Positions 1 through 6,956 of a stretch of DNA of 10,809 nucleotides are shown in pieces. The notes under the pieces are model-generated. The model saw only the letters and a list, made by a program, of their open reading frames with translations, ran no database searches and was not told where the DNA came from. The position numbers and the translations under genes are program-made. The stretch comes from Kiritimatiellia bacterium. Lineage in GTDB: Bacteria; Verrucomicrobiota; Kiritimatiellia; RFP12; UBA3636. The DNA is taken from the NCBI GenBank assembly GCA_016295275.1, contig JAEDLN010000060.1, forward strand, positions 1-10,809, given 5' to 3'. The first letter of the stretch is position 1; every line of letters starts with the position of its first letter.

Positions 1-44
1 GGGGCGTCTCCGTGCGCCCCCTATAGCCGCGCAGGGCGCGGCGT
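1..44 (-). repeat. 44-bp perfect inverted copy of 7033-7076
   Basis: Every base of 1-44 pairs with the reverse complement of 7033-7076. It is the half of the large repeat that lies to the left of position 7076 in block C. The other half of the same repeat is found, in the same reversed orientation, at the far end of the window (10705-10809). Confidence 0.95.
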
Positions 45-100
45 CCGGTCACCCCCAGCGCTCCGGAAACGGGGCGCACCGCCACGCCGAGCGGCAAAGG

Positions 101-173
101 CGCGGGATGCCAAGCCGCGCACCGCGCCGAGGCGCGGCGGCGCGATGGGGACATCGCGCCCTACCGCAACGGG
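101..173 (+). repeat. 73-bp direct repeat, copy 1 (partner 1032-1105)
   Basis: The sequence from CGCGGGATG to CAACGGG recurs at 1032-1105 with one inserted G and one A/T change. The two copies have the same orientation and bracket the AT-rich lipoprotein gene at 316-765. The unit contains the 22-nt hairpin module. Confidence 0.9.
139..160 (+). repeat. 22-nt hairpin module, copy 1
   Basis: GGCGCGAT and ATCGCGCC form a perfect 8-bp stem around a GGGGAC loop, followed by CCTACCGC. The same hairpin occurs at 1071-1092, 7145-7166 and, reversed, 10715-10736. Confidence 0.85.
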
Positions 174-221
174 ACCGCACCACGGGGCACGGGCGGTGCG
201 CCCGGGTAAGGGCGCGGGATG

Positions 222-327
222 TCAAGCCGCGCGCTCGGCGCGCTCGTTATGTTTGAGGGTGCTGACGATGGAGCGCAGAACAAGGTCCGTATCGTCGGTT
301 TCCTGCAGGTAGATTTTAATCTTCTTT
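222..327 (-). pseudogene. possible 3' remnant of an unidentified gene
   Basis: Directly after the stop of the lipoprotein gene, in another minus-strand frame, there is a short open stretch with coding-like composition. It reads approximately KIYLQETDDTDLVLRSIVST, then LKHNERAERAA, and ends at a TGA (222-224) that lies inside the repeat module of block A. It is charged and helix-like, with no start codon and no family I recognise. It resembles the C-terminal tail of a protein whose 5' part is missing, with the AT-rich lipoprotein segment abutting the break near 319-327. The last residues come from the repeat itself. It may also be a chance open frame. Confidence 0.3.
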
Positions 328-765
328 GTCTTTATTTTCTACCAATTTACCAGTGTTTGAAATTGTATAGCCTTCTTCTTTTAGTGCTTCAACTCCGCCC
401 TCATCAAACGTATAGAAGTAAACTAATTCGCGATGATTAATCGTATTTGCGTCAACAACGGCTTGTGGAATTTGCCAAACAACAGAAATGGGCCAACACA
501 GTAGATTAATAAAACCGTATACAAATTGCGAGCTGTCGGCACCATTTCCAGTCGCTAAATAGAAGTTTCCTCCACCAGGGAGAATCCCTAACAATCCAGC
601 AGTTAAACCACTTGCGGGCTTATCGAACGGTCCAACGGGTTTATCAACAGTGATGCCTTTTGATTTAAGACTGCGAATTGTGTTTTTCTCTTGAAAGGTT
701 AGCGAGGTGCATCCCGAAAGAAATGTGACGATAAGCGCACAAAGAAAGATTTTTGTAGTTTTCAT
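316..765 (-). CDS. small AT-rich lipoprotein, function unknown
   Basis: Encodes 149 residues from ATG at 765. This start is preferred over the upstream ATG at 816 because it begins exactly at a lipoprotein signal peptide: MKTTK, a hydrophobic core, then lipobox LSGC with the lipidated Cys at residue 19. The residue after Cys is Thr, so outer-membrane sorting is likely in a Gram-negative cell. The mature part has a charged N-terminal stretch, a Gly/Pro-rich hydrophobic segment (about 53-70, with PGGGNFYL), a second hydrophobic segment (81-102) and a Lys/Glu-rich tail. The two hydrophobic segments around a PGGG turn recall TM2-type membrane hairpins, but the match is loose. I do not recognise the family. 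The gene is much richer in A+T than its neighbours, lies between direct repeats (101-173 and 1032-1105), and has no clear Shine-Dalgarno site. This suggests foreign origin. Confidence 0.75.
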   Translation of the reverse strand: MKTTKIFLCALIVTFLSGCTSLTFQEKNTIRSLKSKGITVDKPVGPFDKPASGLTAGLLGILPGGGNFYLATGNGADSSQFVYGFINLLCWPISVVWQIPQAVVDANTINHRELVYFYTFDEGGVEALKEEGYTISNTGKLVENKDKED

Positions 766-825
766 GTTTAGAATTGAATGTTTTAAAATAGGGGTCTGTT
801 GACAGAAATATAACAAATAATCGGC

Positions 826-867
826 GATATTTTCGTCGTGTTTCTAAATGTCAATTGATAATTGACA
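826..867 (-). promoter_or_regulatory. putative promoter with TGTCAATT palindrome upstream of the lipoprotein gene
   Basis: On the minus strand TTGACA (849-854) is followed after 17 bases by AATATC (826-831), a perfect -35 with a weak -10. The -35 is embedded in an inverted repeat at 849-867: arms TGTCAATT and AATTGACA around a 3-base centre, extendable by about two more pairs with one mismatch. It could be an operator overlapping the promoter. A TATATT at 807-812 is an alternative -10 without a good -35. The region is AT-rich like the gene it precedes. Confidence 0.35.
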
Positions 868-1031
868 ATTCGTTCTTTTTCGCCGGAAAAGGCTTGACAG
901 GCGCGAGGAGGGTGGGGAAGCCCCCACGGGAAGTGGCGTGGCGGCGCGAGCCGGGAGGCCCGGCGGCCGACCATCGCGCCCTATCGCCACGGCGCACAGC
1001 GAGTGCGCACGACCACGGGGCACGCGAATAT

Positions 1032-1105
1032 CGCGGGATGGCCAAGCCGCGCACCGCGCCGTGGCGCGGCGGCGCGATGGGGACATCGCGCCCTACCGCA
1101 ACGGG
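1032..1105 (+). repeat. 74-bp direct repeat, copy 2 (partner 101-173)
   Basis: Second copy of the block A unit, with an extra G after CGCGGGATG and T in place of A in the CCG-A/T-GGCGCGG segment. With copy 1 it brackets the AT-rich segment containing the lipoprotein gene. Confidence 0.9.
1071..1092 (+). repeat. 22-nt hairpin module, copy 2
   Basis: Identical to copy 1: 8-bp stem GGCGCGAT/ATCGCGCC with loop GGGGAC, followed by CCTACCGCAACGGG. Confidence 0.85.
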
Positions 1106-1175
1106 GCACGAGAGGTGCGCACGGCAACGGGGCACGAGGGGTGCGCACCGCCAAGCCGCACGAGGGGTGCGCACG
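1098..1175 (+). repeat. 26-bp tandem repeat, three units
   Basis: Units at 1098-1123, 1124-1149 and 1150-1175 each end in GGTGCGCAC followed by G or C. Units 1 and 2 start GCAACGGGGCACGAG and differ at two positions. Unit 3 starts GCCAAGCCGCACGAG, so its first half is exchanged for the AAGCCGC word used elsewhere in the repeat family. A degenerate fourth unit may follow. Confidence 0.8.
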
Positions 1176-1295
1176 GGCGTGGAAAACGGAAAAGCCGCAC
1201 CACGAGCCACGGGCGGTGCGTGCGGCAACGGGGCGCGGGATACCAAGCCGCGCAACGGGACGCACGGCGATGGCGTGGGCGCACCGTCCGGGCGG

Positions 1296-1874
1296 TTAGA
1301 ATTGAAAATCGACGTCGTATTCCTTGAGCAGGAGATTGACCGTATCGAGATTCCAAACGGGAGGATCGGCTTCCAGGCAGGCTTGCAAAATACAATCGCG
1401 CCGATCGGAGCTGCTGAATGCAAAGCCGGCGCTTTTCAACAGGGTATGCGCTTCTTGCAGCGACAATTGGAGGGCGAAGGCGAAACGGATGGCCGTTGTC
1501 TTGTCGACCTTGTGCGTTTCGTCGGAAATGATTTGGGAATAGGTCTGACGGGAGGATTTTGCCGCATTGTAGACAGCCGGGGCGTTTCCGGCGAAGCGGT
1601 CATTTACCGCAAGCATGATTCGTGCGGAAAAGCTTGGGTCTTTCGCTCTCAGATTCGGCGGATGCGGTCGATTGTCGGGAAGTTGTTTTCCGATAAGGCA
1701 TTTTCGGATGCTTTCCAACGAGTCGCCGGAACCGGTTGCGGAGATGGAATAGCGCGTGGCGCCGGCGGTTTCCCGTGCAGCGGCTTTCCGTCTGCATTCC
1801 TCTTCGCATCGCGCCAGACGAACCGCAATGAGAACGCGAAGATTGCCGAAATCAGTCCAATTGATCGTTTCCAT
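1296..1874 (-). CDS. XRE-like helix-turn-helix protein with unassigned N-terminal part
   Basis: 192 residues from ATG at 1874. The C-terminal part (about 81-192) matches my memory of a conserved DNA-binding-like domain found as a stand-alone protein or as the tail of macro-domain and similar proteins. Features seen are SFSARIMLAV, YSQIISDET (112-120), DKTTAIRFAFALQLSLQEAH (124-143), LLKSAGFAFS (145-154) and a closing D-I...N.LL helix segment. In that family the block is S.I.SD...K..KKTAI..A.AL.L.L.E...LL..AGY.LS. Residues 1-80 contain two Cys (23 and 27) and many basic residues and are not recognised. It lies 111 bases after the glycoside hydrolase stop with no terminator between, so read-through from the lacI-type promoter is possible. 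No Shine-Dalgarno site is visible. DNA binding is inferred from the fold family, and the regulatory target is unknown. Confidence 0.75.
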   Translation of the reverse strand: METINWTDFGNLRVLIAVRLARCEEECRRKAAARETAGATRYSISATGSGDSLESIRKCLIGKQLPDNRPHPPNLRAKDPSFSARIMLAVNDRFAGNAPAVYNAAKSSRQTYSQIISDETHKVDKTTAIRFAFALQLSLQEAHTLLKSAGFAFSSSDRRDCILQACLEADPPVWNLDTVNLLLKEYDVDFQF

Positions 1875-1985
1875 GGAGCCGCAGTCTATCCGACTGTTGC
1901 GATGATGGCAAGCGGACAGGTGTGGGCAAATTGGCGCGGAGCGGCACTTAGAAAGAGCGGAGAAACGGCGCGGAAACGGCTATTT

Positions 1986-4900
1986 TCAGTCTTCCTTCAT
2001 TTGGAATCGGAGGGCGCGGAGAGACAAACCGGAGCGTTCGGAGGAGGCGAAATACGGAAATTGGAATTGGATGGCGATGCCGCAGATCGTTTCCGCGCGA
2101 TCGTCGATCCGATAGGCGGGAATATCCAGAAAGACCTTTTGCCACGTTGATTCATCGGAATCGGCCCGGTAGAACGGCGCTCCGTTTTTCGGATGGTGCG
2201 GGACCTGATAGGCCGTCTCGAAGGTCTGCCGGTTTTTATCGCGGCAAATCAAAGCGATTTGCGGAGTCGGGTTTTCATGGTAGACGCCCCAAGGATCGGG
2301 GGTTTTGTTCACCTCCAGCGTCAGCCGGGAAAGTTTCTTTCCGTTCTTTGGAACGGGTATGTCGGCGCATTCGATACGGCCGCCGGCAAATCCGCTTGCC
2401 TGCTCGGAGAGGATAAAGGAGATTGCATCGTCCTTTTTCTCCGCCTTGATTCCTTTGTCCGTGGAAAGCGAGCGGACGTCTTCCGGAAACGAAATCCGGA
2501 TGGAATCGGGGTGCGGCTTTTCAGCCGTAACAGCGGCGATGAGCGGAATCTGATCGCCGTTTCCGGAGCGGATATCGATGGAAGAAAGAAGCTTCTCCGG
2601 GTGCGGATTTTGCCAACGCCAAACGTATAGACCTTGGTTTTTCGCATTGTTCCAGCCGGCAAAGCAGCCGTTTTCCTTCATTTCCTGCGTCGGGGCTACA
2701 TATCCCCAATCCCAGATTTCGCGGAAATTCCGGATGGGGACCTCTACCGTGCTGCCGTCGCCATAGTTGAAGCGATAGGTCATGGCAGGTTCGATCTTGT
2801 TCAGCATTCCCCAGGCAATGGCATGGAGGAAATAGAGATTCGAAACCTTTGCATCGACACGGATGCCCTTGATCTCTTCCGGAAAGGGGGGATGTCCTTC
2901 CGGTGCGGGACGCAGGCGTTTGGAGGCCATGACGATGCAATCGCGGTTGTCGTTTTGGTCGTAGCGGATGAAATCCATCATGATACCGTTGCAATTGGTC
3001 AATCCCCAGGGCGTATCCGTCAGGCACATTTGAGCGCCCTGATCCGTCCAGCCGTCTTTTCCGTCGTCTGCCACCTTATCCACGAAGCGGCGGTTTGCAA
3101 ACGGGCGCAAATCCAAAGGCCAGGTACGATCCGGATCGACCGTGAAGGCGGGTCTGTTCGCGATGCGCGCCTTTTTTTCCTGATCGACCCTTTCTTTTCC
3201 GAGGGCGAGATGATCGGCGGCGGACAGTGGCGGAAGCCAGATGCTGCCGGATTCTTTCGGATAGCGTGAAAGCAGCTCTTCCTCCGTACCGGCGACGAGA
3301 GAGACGCAGTTACCCGGGCGAAGGACGAGAACGAACGACCCGTCGGCATCCGGCAACAACGGCTGGCGGTATTGCACGAGATCGCGATAGCGCGGATGCC
3401 GTGCGGACGGCGTTGGTGCGGGACCCGTCCAAAGCTGCAGGAGATACGGCGTTTTTTTCATGGGACGGAAGCGGACGACTTGCGTGCCGAGCGTGCGGGC
3501 CGTCACGAGATAGGCGTCCAGAGTGCCGCGCCGTGCGGGATGAACCTCGATACCGGAAAGCTCCTTCGGTTCGGAGGCGAGAGCGTCTTCCGTCCGGACG
3601 CACGGAATGGCGCCGGCGAGCTTCAGCAAGCGGCCAATCGAGTCGGACGGCATTTTCGCATTGGCATACCAGACCATTCCCTTGCCGAATCGCTTACGGA
3701 CGACAAACGGTCCCTCCGGAGTTCCGTCCAACCGTTCCCAGTCATCCTGCACCGGCGTTTTTCCGTATGCGCTGGCGCTCATTTCGACGCCCGAAATCCG
3801 GAGCGTGACCACCTCGCTTTCGAACGTTTCGCCGGATTGCAGTCCGGGGAACGCATCCGGTGCCGCATTTCCGTATTCGTCCAGTCCCATTGTTTCGCCG
3901 ATCAGCACGAGCGAACCGCCCGCCTCCACCCATTTGCGGATGGTATTTGCCGTGCCCGGGTAGACGGCATCGACGCCGGCCGCCACCAAAATCTTGTACC
4001 GGGAAAGACGATCGAGGGAGTTGGTCAGCTGATCCTCGTACACGACATCGGGGAGGAGATGGGCGTAATCCGCCCCTAGAATCGCCTGGTCGAACATGCG
4101 GTAGCCAAAGCGTCCCGCGCATTGGGCCAGGCGTTCCGTCGGACTCGAAAAGAGGACGGCGATCTCTCTGGCGACGCCTCGGTCGCGCGGCGTAAAGAAT
4201 TCGTTGACATCCAGAATATCGCGTTTTGCGATGCGGATGCCGAGCAGTTGATCCGTACCGACGCGATATGGATTCATGAAGTTGTAGGCACTGGGCTTGA
4301 GCGCATGCTTCAAGGTTTCCTCCGGCCACATTTTCCAGACTTCCTTGCCTTTGAGCGGACCTTCCGTTTCGACGACCTTACGGACGCGGCGCCAATCGCA
4401 CGGGCGGCGGGACCATTTGAACATATAGGAAACATTGAATCCGCGCTGATATTGGTCCATGAAGGCGTTTCGGATCGAGTTGGTCGAGCTGCCGATATAC
4501 ATTTCGGAATCGAGAATCGGCTTTCCGTCGGCCATGCCGCGCAGCATGTGGGCCTCCATGATGCCGCGTCCGCCGGTCGGCGAACAGACGGCCTGCATTC
4601 CCGAGTTGGCGCGGAACAGATCGAGGCCGCGTGTACGGATCGTACAGGGTTGGAAGCAGGTACGTGCCTCCGGATCGATGGCGCGGATGGCTCGGGAGCC
4701 TTCTTCGAGAAGGGAAGCGAAGCAAGCCTCGTTGAATTTCGCGTATTCGACGCGTTCCTTCACGGAGCCGGGCTCGGGAACGGCATCCCCGAACTTCTTG
4801 CGCATTTCCTTGGCGAAATGTTCCTTCATGTACGGACTTTCGTCAAAGACGGCGGGTTCGTTCATCAGTTCGTAGCACCAAGGGCGAAAACGGACGGGTG

Positions 4901-5681
4901 CCGATTCTCCGTCTGGGCGATGGCGGTCGACGGGTGCCGTCATGTTCAGGCAGTCCTTTGCTCCTTCCCGCCACATGTTAAGCCACAATTCGCGTCCGTG
5001 CGGCTCGACGATCGAATAGGGCACCCAGTGATGGCGACCGACCGTCCAAGCTTCCTTTGGGAGGCGTCCGGGCTCGCCGGTCTTGTGTCCATCGGTCGGA
5101 TCGCCCGGCTGTTGCGGATCCATCGGATTGTCATGCGGCCAAATGGAACCGTGCGACCATTCGGATGCCGTGAAGTCGACATAAATCGGAAGACCGTTCG
5201 TCAGGCACGGCGCCAATGTCCAATTGTCATGGCGAGGGGCGTTGTCCCAAGGCCGGTAGACGCGCTTGATCCAGTCGATCGGCGCCTCGAGACCTCCCGC
5301 ATCCAGTCCGATGCGCTGCATGGCGGCGTAGTCCGGCATATTGACGTACAGCCACTTGAGTTCGTCCACGTAACCGGGCGTATCGTCCGCGCATTCGAAC
5401 TCGGTTGCGCCGTACCAAATGGTACCCGTGAGATAACGCGGGGCGCCGTTCACGAGAAAAGAGCCGTCGGGGGCAACCTCCGGTTTGGCGGTGCGCGGAT
5501 ACAGTTCACGTGCGTCAATCCGGTCGAATGGCACGAACGGATCGAAGCCCAATCCCTTTGGATCCAGCTTCTCTTCCGGAGCGGAAAAAGCGCTTGGGGA
5601 GGAAAGGAAGAAAACAAGTCCGGCAAAAAGAAGGCAGTCCGCTTCTTTCCGCCACGTCATTTTTGCGGTCGAATTTCTCAT
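1986..5681 (-). CDS. large exported glycoside hydrolase, clan GH-A-like (GH5/GH42-like), multidomain
   Basis: 1231 residues from ATG at 5681. This start, or the ATG at 5660, is chosen because a signal peptide follows (hydrophobic core about 16-27, AFSA cleavage near 34). The ATG at 5843 would add a 54-residue Arg/Pro-rich extension ahead of it. Domains: TIM-barrel region about 75-430 with YELMNEP (Glu275, candidate acid/base) and PILDSEMYIG (Glu393, candidate nucleophile), the arrangement of retaining clan GH-A enzymes; a Rossmann-like, GATase-type region at about 505-610 (YKILVAAG, WVEAGGSLVLIGE) like the second domain of GH42 beta-galactosidases; a linker with beta-rich segments; a Trp-rich beta region about 854-1051; and a carbohydrate-binding-like beta-sandwich about 1059-1231. 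It likely acts in the periplasm or outside the cell, hydrolysing glycosidic bonds of a dietary or host glycan. The substrate is not deducible. It lies 175 bases after the LacI-type gene and is probably co-transcribed with it. The exact GH family is uncertain. Confidence 0.85.
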   Translation of the reverse strand: MRNSTAKMTWRKEADCLLFAGLVFFLSSPSAFSAPEEKLDPKGLGFDPFVPFDRIDARELYPRTAKPEVAPDGSFLVNGAPRYLTGTIWYGATEFECADDTPGYVDELKWLYVNMPDYAAMQRIGLDAGGLEAPIDWIKRVYRPWDNAPRHDNWTLAPCLTNGLPIYVDFTASEWSHGSIWPHDNPMDPQQPGDPTDGHKTGEPGRLPKEAWTVGRHHWVPYSIVEPHGRELWLNMWREGAKDCLNMTAPVDRHRPDGESAPVRFRPWCYELMNEPAVFDESPYMKEHFAKEMRKKFGDAVPEPGSVKERVEYAKFNEACFASLLEEGSRAIRAIDPEARTCFQPCTIRTRGLDLFRANSGMQAVCSPTGGRGIMEAHMLRGMADGKPILDSEMYIGSSTNSIRNAFMDQYQRGFNVSYMFKWSRRPCDWRRVRKVVETEGPLKGKEVWKMWPEETLKHALKPSAYNFMNPYRVGTDQLLGIRIAKRDILDVNEFFTPRDRGVAREIAVLFSSPTERLAQCAGRFGYRMFDQAILGADYAHLLPDVVYEDQLTNSLDRLSRYKILVAAGVDAVYPGTANTIRKWVEAGGSLVLIGETMGLDEYGNAAPDAFPGLQSGETFESEVVTLRISGVEMSASAYGKTPVQDDWERLDGTPEGPFVVRKRFGKGMVWYANAKMPSDSIGRLLKLAGAIPCVRTEDALASEPKELSGIEVHPARRGTLDAYLVTARTLGTQVVRFRPMKKTPYLLQLWTGPAPTPSARHPRYRDLVQYRQPLLPDADGSFVLVLRPGNCVSLVAGTEEELLSRYPKESGSIWLPPLSAADHLALGKERVDQEKKARIANRPAFTVDPDRTWPLDLRPFANRRFVDKVADDGKDGWTDQGAQMCLTDTPWGLTNCNGIMMDFIRYDQNDNRDCIVMASKRLRPAPEGHPPFPEEIKGIRVDAKVSNLYFLHAIAWGMLNKIEPAMTYRFNYGDGSTVEVPIRNFREIWDWGYVAPTQEMKENGCFAGWNNAKNQGLYVWRWQNPHPEKLLSSIDIRSGNGDQIPLIAAVTAEKPHPDSIRISFPEDVRSLSTDKGIKAEKKDDAISFILSEQASGFAGGRIECADIPVPKNGKKLSRLTLEVNKTPDPWGVYHENPTPQIALICRDKNRQTFETAYQVPHHPKNGAPFYRADSDESTWQKVFLDIPAYRIDDRAETICGIAIQFQFPYFASSERSGLSLRALRFQMKED

Positions 5682-5856
5682 ACGGTTTTTTGTGGGAGGG
5701 AGGATCGGGAACGCATTTTGATGCCGCTCGCCTTCGCCGCGGAGGACGTGCCGCTCTGCAGACGCGGGGGAGGCGGACGGGACCGTTTCACGGGGCCGCC
5801 CGCGGCGACGGCGCGCCAACGAATGCGGGGCGGGATTTTCCAAAGTCGAAGGCGGA
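5682..5856 (-). other. intergenic spacer between regulator and hydrolase, with GC-rich hairpin
   Basis: 175 bases without a supported gene. Read on the minus strand it contains an imperfect hairpin at 5772-5800 (outer GGCGG/CCGCC, inner CCGT/ACGG around GAA). There is no T-tract after it, so it is not a standard terminator. It could be an intercistronic processing or attenuation structure. No Shine-Dalgarno site precedes the ATG at 5681. The complement of the SD core (CTCCCTCC) lies there instead. Confidence 0.4.
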
Positions 5857-6897
5857 TCAGCGGTGGATCAGCGTCGATCGTTCCACATTCGGTTCGTTCC
5901 ATTTGGATGGAAGGAGAACCGATTCCGGTTCTATGCCATCCTGTGCATACTTCAGCGCCAGCCGGGTTGCGACTTTTCCCATCTCGCCGCGATTGAAATC
6001 CACTCTTGGAATATCTTCGAAGCACCACCATTGCATGCGGTAGTTGTCGCAGGTGACCAGGGAAATGTCCTTTCCGGGCATGCATCCGTTTTTGATCAAT
6101 TCGAGATACGTCCGCTGCGCCATATCGTAGGAAATCGTCAAAATCGCAATATGCTTCATGCTCTTCTTGCGACTGGCACACTGGGAAATCAAATCGCGAT
6201 AGGCGATGTAGGATAGCGAGATGCCGGTTTCGCGGCAGGCGTCCTCCAGCCCTTTCCGGCGAAGGGCATAGCTGAAATGTTCGCCGGTCGCTTGCGACAG
6301 GAAGACCGGAACGACGATGGAGCGGATTCCCGCTTCGGCGATTTTCAGAACGCTGATTCGGGCGGCTTCCGTTTCGTCGCGCCGGACGCAGCACCGTTCG
6401 CTCCAAATGCGGCTGTCGCACCAAATCGCGCGGGGCACCCGCTTCAAAATCCACGGTTCCGCCTTCAGCGGGAGTTCTCCGACGACGATGGCGACCTCGA
6501 TCATCCGTTCCCGGAACAGAAGGCTTGCCGCCGATTCGCTTTTCGGATCCAAGATATCGTGGAGACGCGCCAACAGCAGCACGCGATTGCTGATTTGCAA
6601 TTCGTTGTTGATTCCGACAATGGTCTCGAACGAATTGGGGCTATCCAATTGGTTCCGGGCCATATTCGGGAGAATGACGCCGATTTGGGAAACGCGCTGG
6701 CAACGGAGCGAGCGGGCGGCCGCGTCCGGAACATAGCCGAGCTGTTTCGCCGCTTCCAGAACCTTTTTTACCGTCTGCGTTCCGACCGATGTCGTGGACA
6801 AGCGTCCGCCTCGCAGTGCCGCACATGCGGCGCCGCAGGAAACGCCGGCCGCCTTTGCAACGTCCCGGAGCGTGATTTTTCGGTTGTTTCGGATCAT
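5857..6897 (-). CDS. LacI-family transcriptional regulator
   Basis: 346 residues from ATG at 6897. The in-frame ATG at 7032 is rejected because it lies upstream of the promoter and operator, inside repeat block C. An N-terminal LacI HTH is clear: ITLRDVAKAAGVSCGAACAALRGG (8-31, HTH), followed by GYVPDAAARSLR (54-65), where the AARSLR hinge helix inserts in the minor groove, then the start of the effector domain SQIGVILPNM (70-79). The remainder (about 80-346) has the length and alternating pattern of the periplasmic-binding-protein-like ligand domain. Family members bind a sugar or sugar derivative and release the operator. A 16-bp palindrome is directly upstream, so autorepression is likely. 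The downstream neighbour is the large glycoside hydrolase, so the probable regulon is glycan breakdown. The effector is unknown. Confidence 0.93.
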   Translation of the reverse strand: MIRNNRKITLRDVAKAAGVSCGAACAALRGGRLSTTSVGTQTVKKVLEAAKQLGYVPDAAARSLRCQRVSQIGVILPNMARNQLDSPNSFETIVGINNELQISNRVLLLARLHDILDPKSESAASLLFRERMIEVAIVVGELPLKAEPWILKRVPRAIWCDSRIWSERCCVRRDETEAARISVLKIAEAGIRSIVVPVFLSQATGEHFSYALRRKGLEDACRETGISLSYIAYRDLISQCASRKKSMKHIAILTISYDMAQRTYLELIKNGCMPGKDISLVTCDNYRMQWWCFEDIPRVDFNRGEMGKVATRLALKYAQDGIEPESVLLPSKWNEPNVERSTLIHR

Positions 6898-6899
6898 AG

Positions 6900-6915
6900 T
6901 ATGAATCGATTCATA
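6900..6915 (-). promoter_or_regulatory. LacI-type operator, 16-bp perfect palindrome
   Basis: TATGAATCGATTCATA is a perfect palindrome with the central CG and A/T-flanked half-sites typical of LacI-family operators. It lies 2 bases from the ATG at 6897 and just downstream of the expected transcription start (about 6921). Bound repressor would block elongation from the promoter at 6928-6956. No second copy was found by eye near the other genes. Confidence 0.75.
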
Positions 6916-6927
6916 TCTTTTGAAGGC

Positions 6928-6956
6928 AAAATAGCACTGTGAAAGCCGCCTGTCAA
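6928..6956 (-). promoter_or_regulatory. sigma70-type promoter of the LacI-family gene
   Basis: On the minus strand a perfect TTGACA (6951-6956), a 17-base spacer and TATTTT (6928-6933, 4 of 6 to TATAAT). The expected start is near 6921, giving a leader of about 24 bases that contains the operator palindrome. The -35 sits at the border of repeat block C. Confidence 0.75.

Larger units (their letters stand above)
1..245 (+). repeat. GC-rich mosaic intergenic repeat block A
   Basis: No gene is supported here. The first 44 bases are an exact reverse complement of 7033-7076, and the similarity continues more weakly to about 130 against the reverse complement of 6957-7032 (shared pieces are a GGTCA-CCCCA core and the module around GGATGC-AAGCCGCGCACCGCG). 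Bases 101-173 recur in the same orientation at 1032-1105 in block B with one indel and one mismatch. A 22-nt hairpin sits at 139-160, and a further GGATGTCAAGCCGCGC module at 217-232. Composition is far more GC-rich than the AT-rich gene that follows. The window begins inside this repeat. Confidence 0.85.
895..1295 (+). repeat. GC-rich mosaic intergenic repeat block B
   Basis: This roughly 400-base stretch holds no supported gene. It is built from the same modules as block A: the 74-bp unit 1032-1105, the 22-nt hairpin (1071-1092), a 26-bp tandem repeat (1098-1175) and another GGATACCAAGCCGCGC module near 1237-1252. GGGGCACG, GGTGCGCACG and CCGCACCACG words recur throughout. Frames open on either strand here have low-complexity Arg/Ala/Gly/His translations typical of GC-rich repeats and show no domain. 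Confidence 0.8.

Noticed and set aside
855..2150. 431-codon open frame on the plus strand starting in block B
   Set aside because: Its first part is repeat DNA with low-complexity Arg/Gly/Ala translation and the rest is antisense to the HTH gene.
5772..5800. GC-rich hairpin after the LacI-type gene as a terminator
   Set aside because: Imperfect stem with no U-run following on the minus strand; kept only as a feature of the spacer.
5682..5843. Longer hydrolase start at 5843
   Set aside because: It would put a 54-residue Arg/Pro-rich stretch before a normal signal peptide. The start at 5681 or 5660 fits an exported protein.
4122..5996. 624-codon open frame on the plus strand
   Set aside because: It is antisense to the glycoside hydrolase, which carries a signal peptide and catalytic motifs. 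No domain is seen in the antisense translation.
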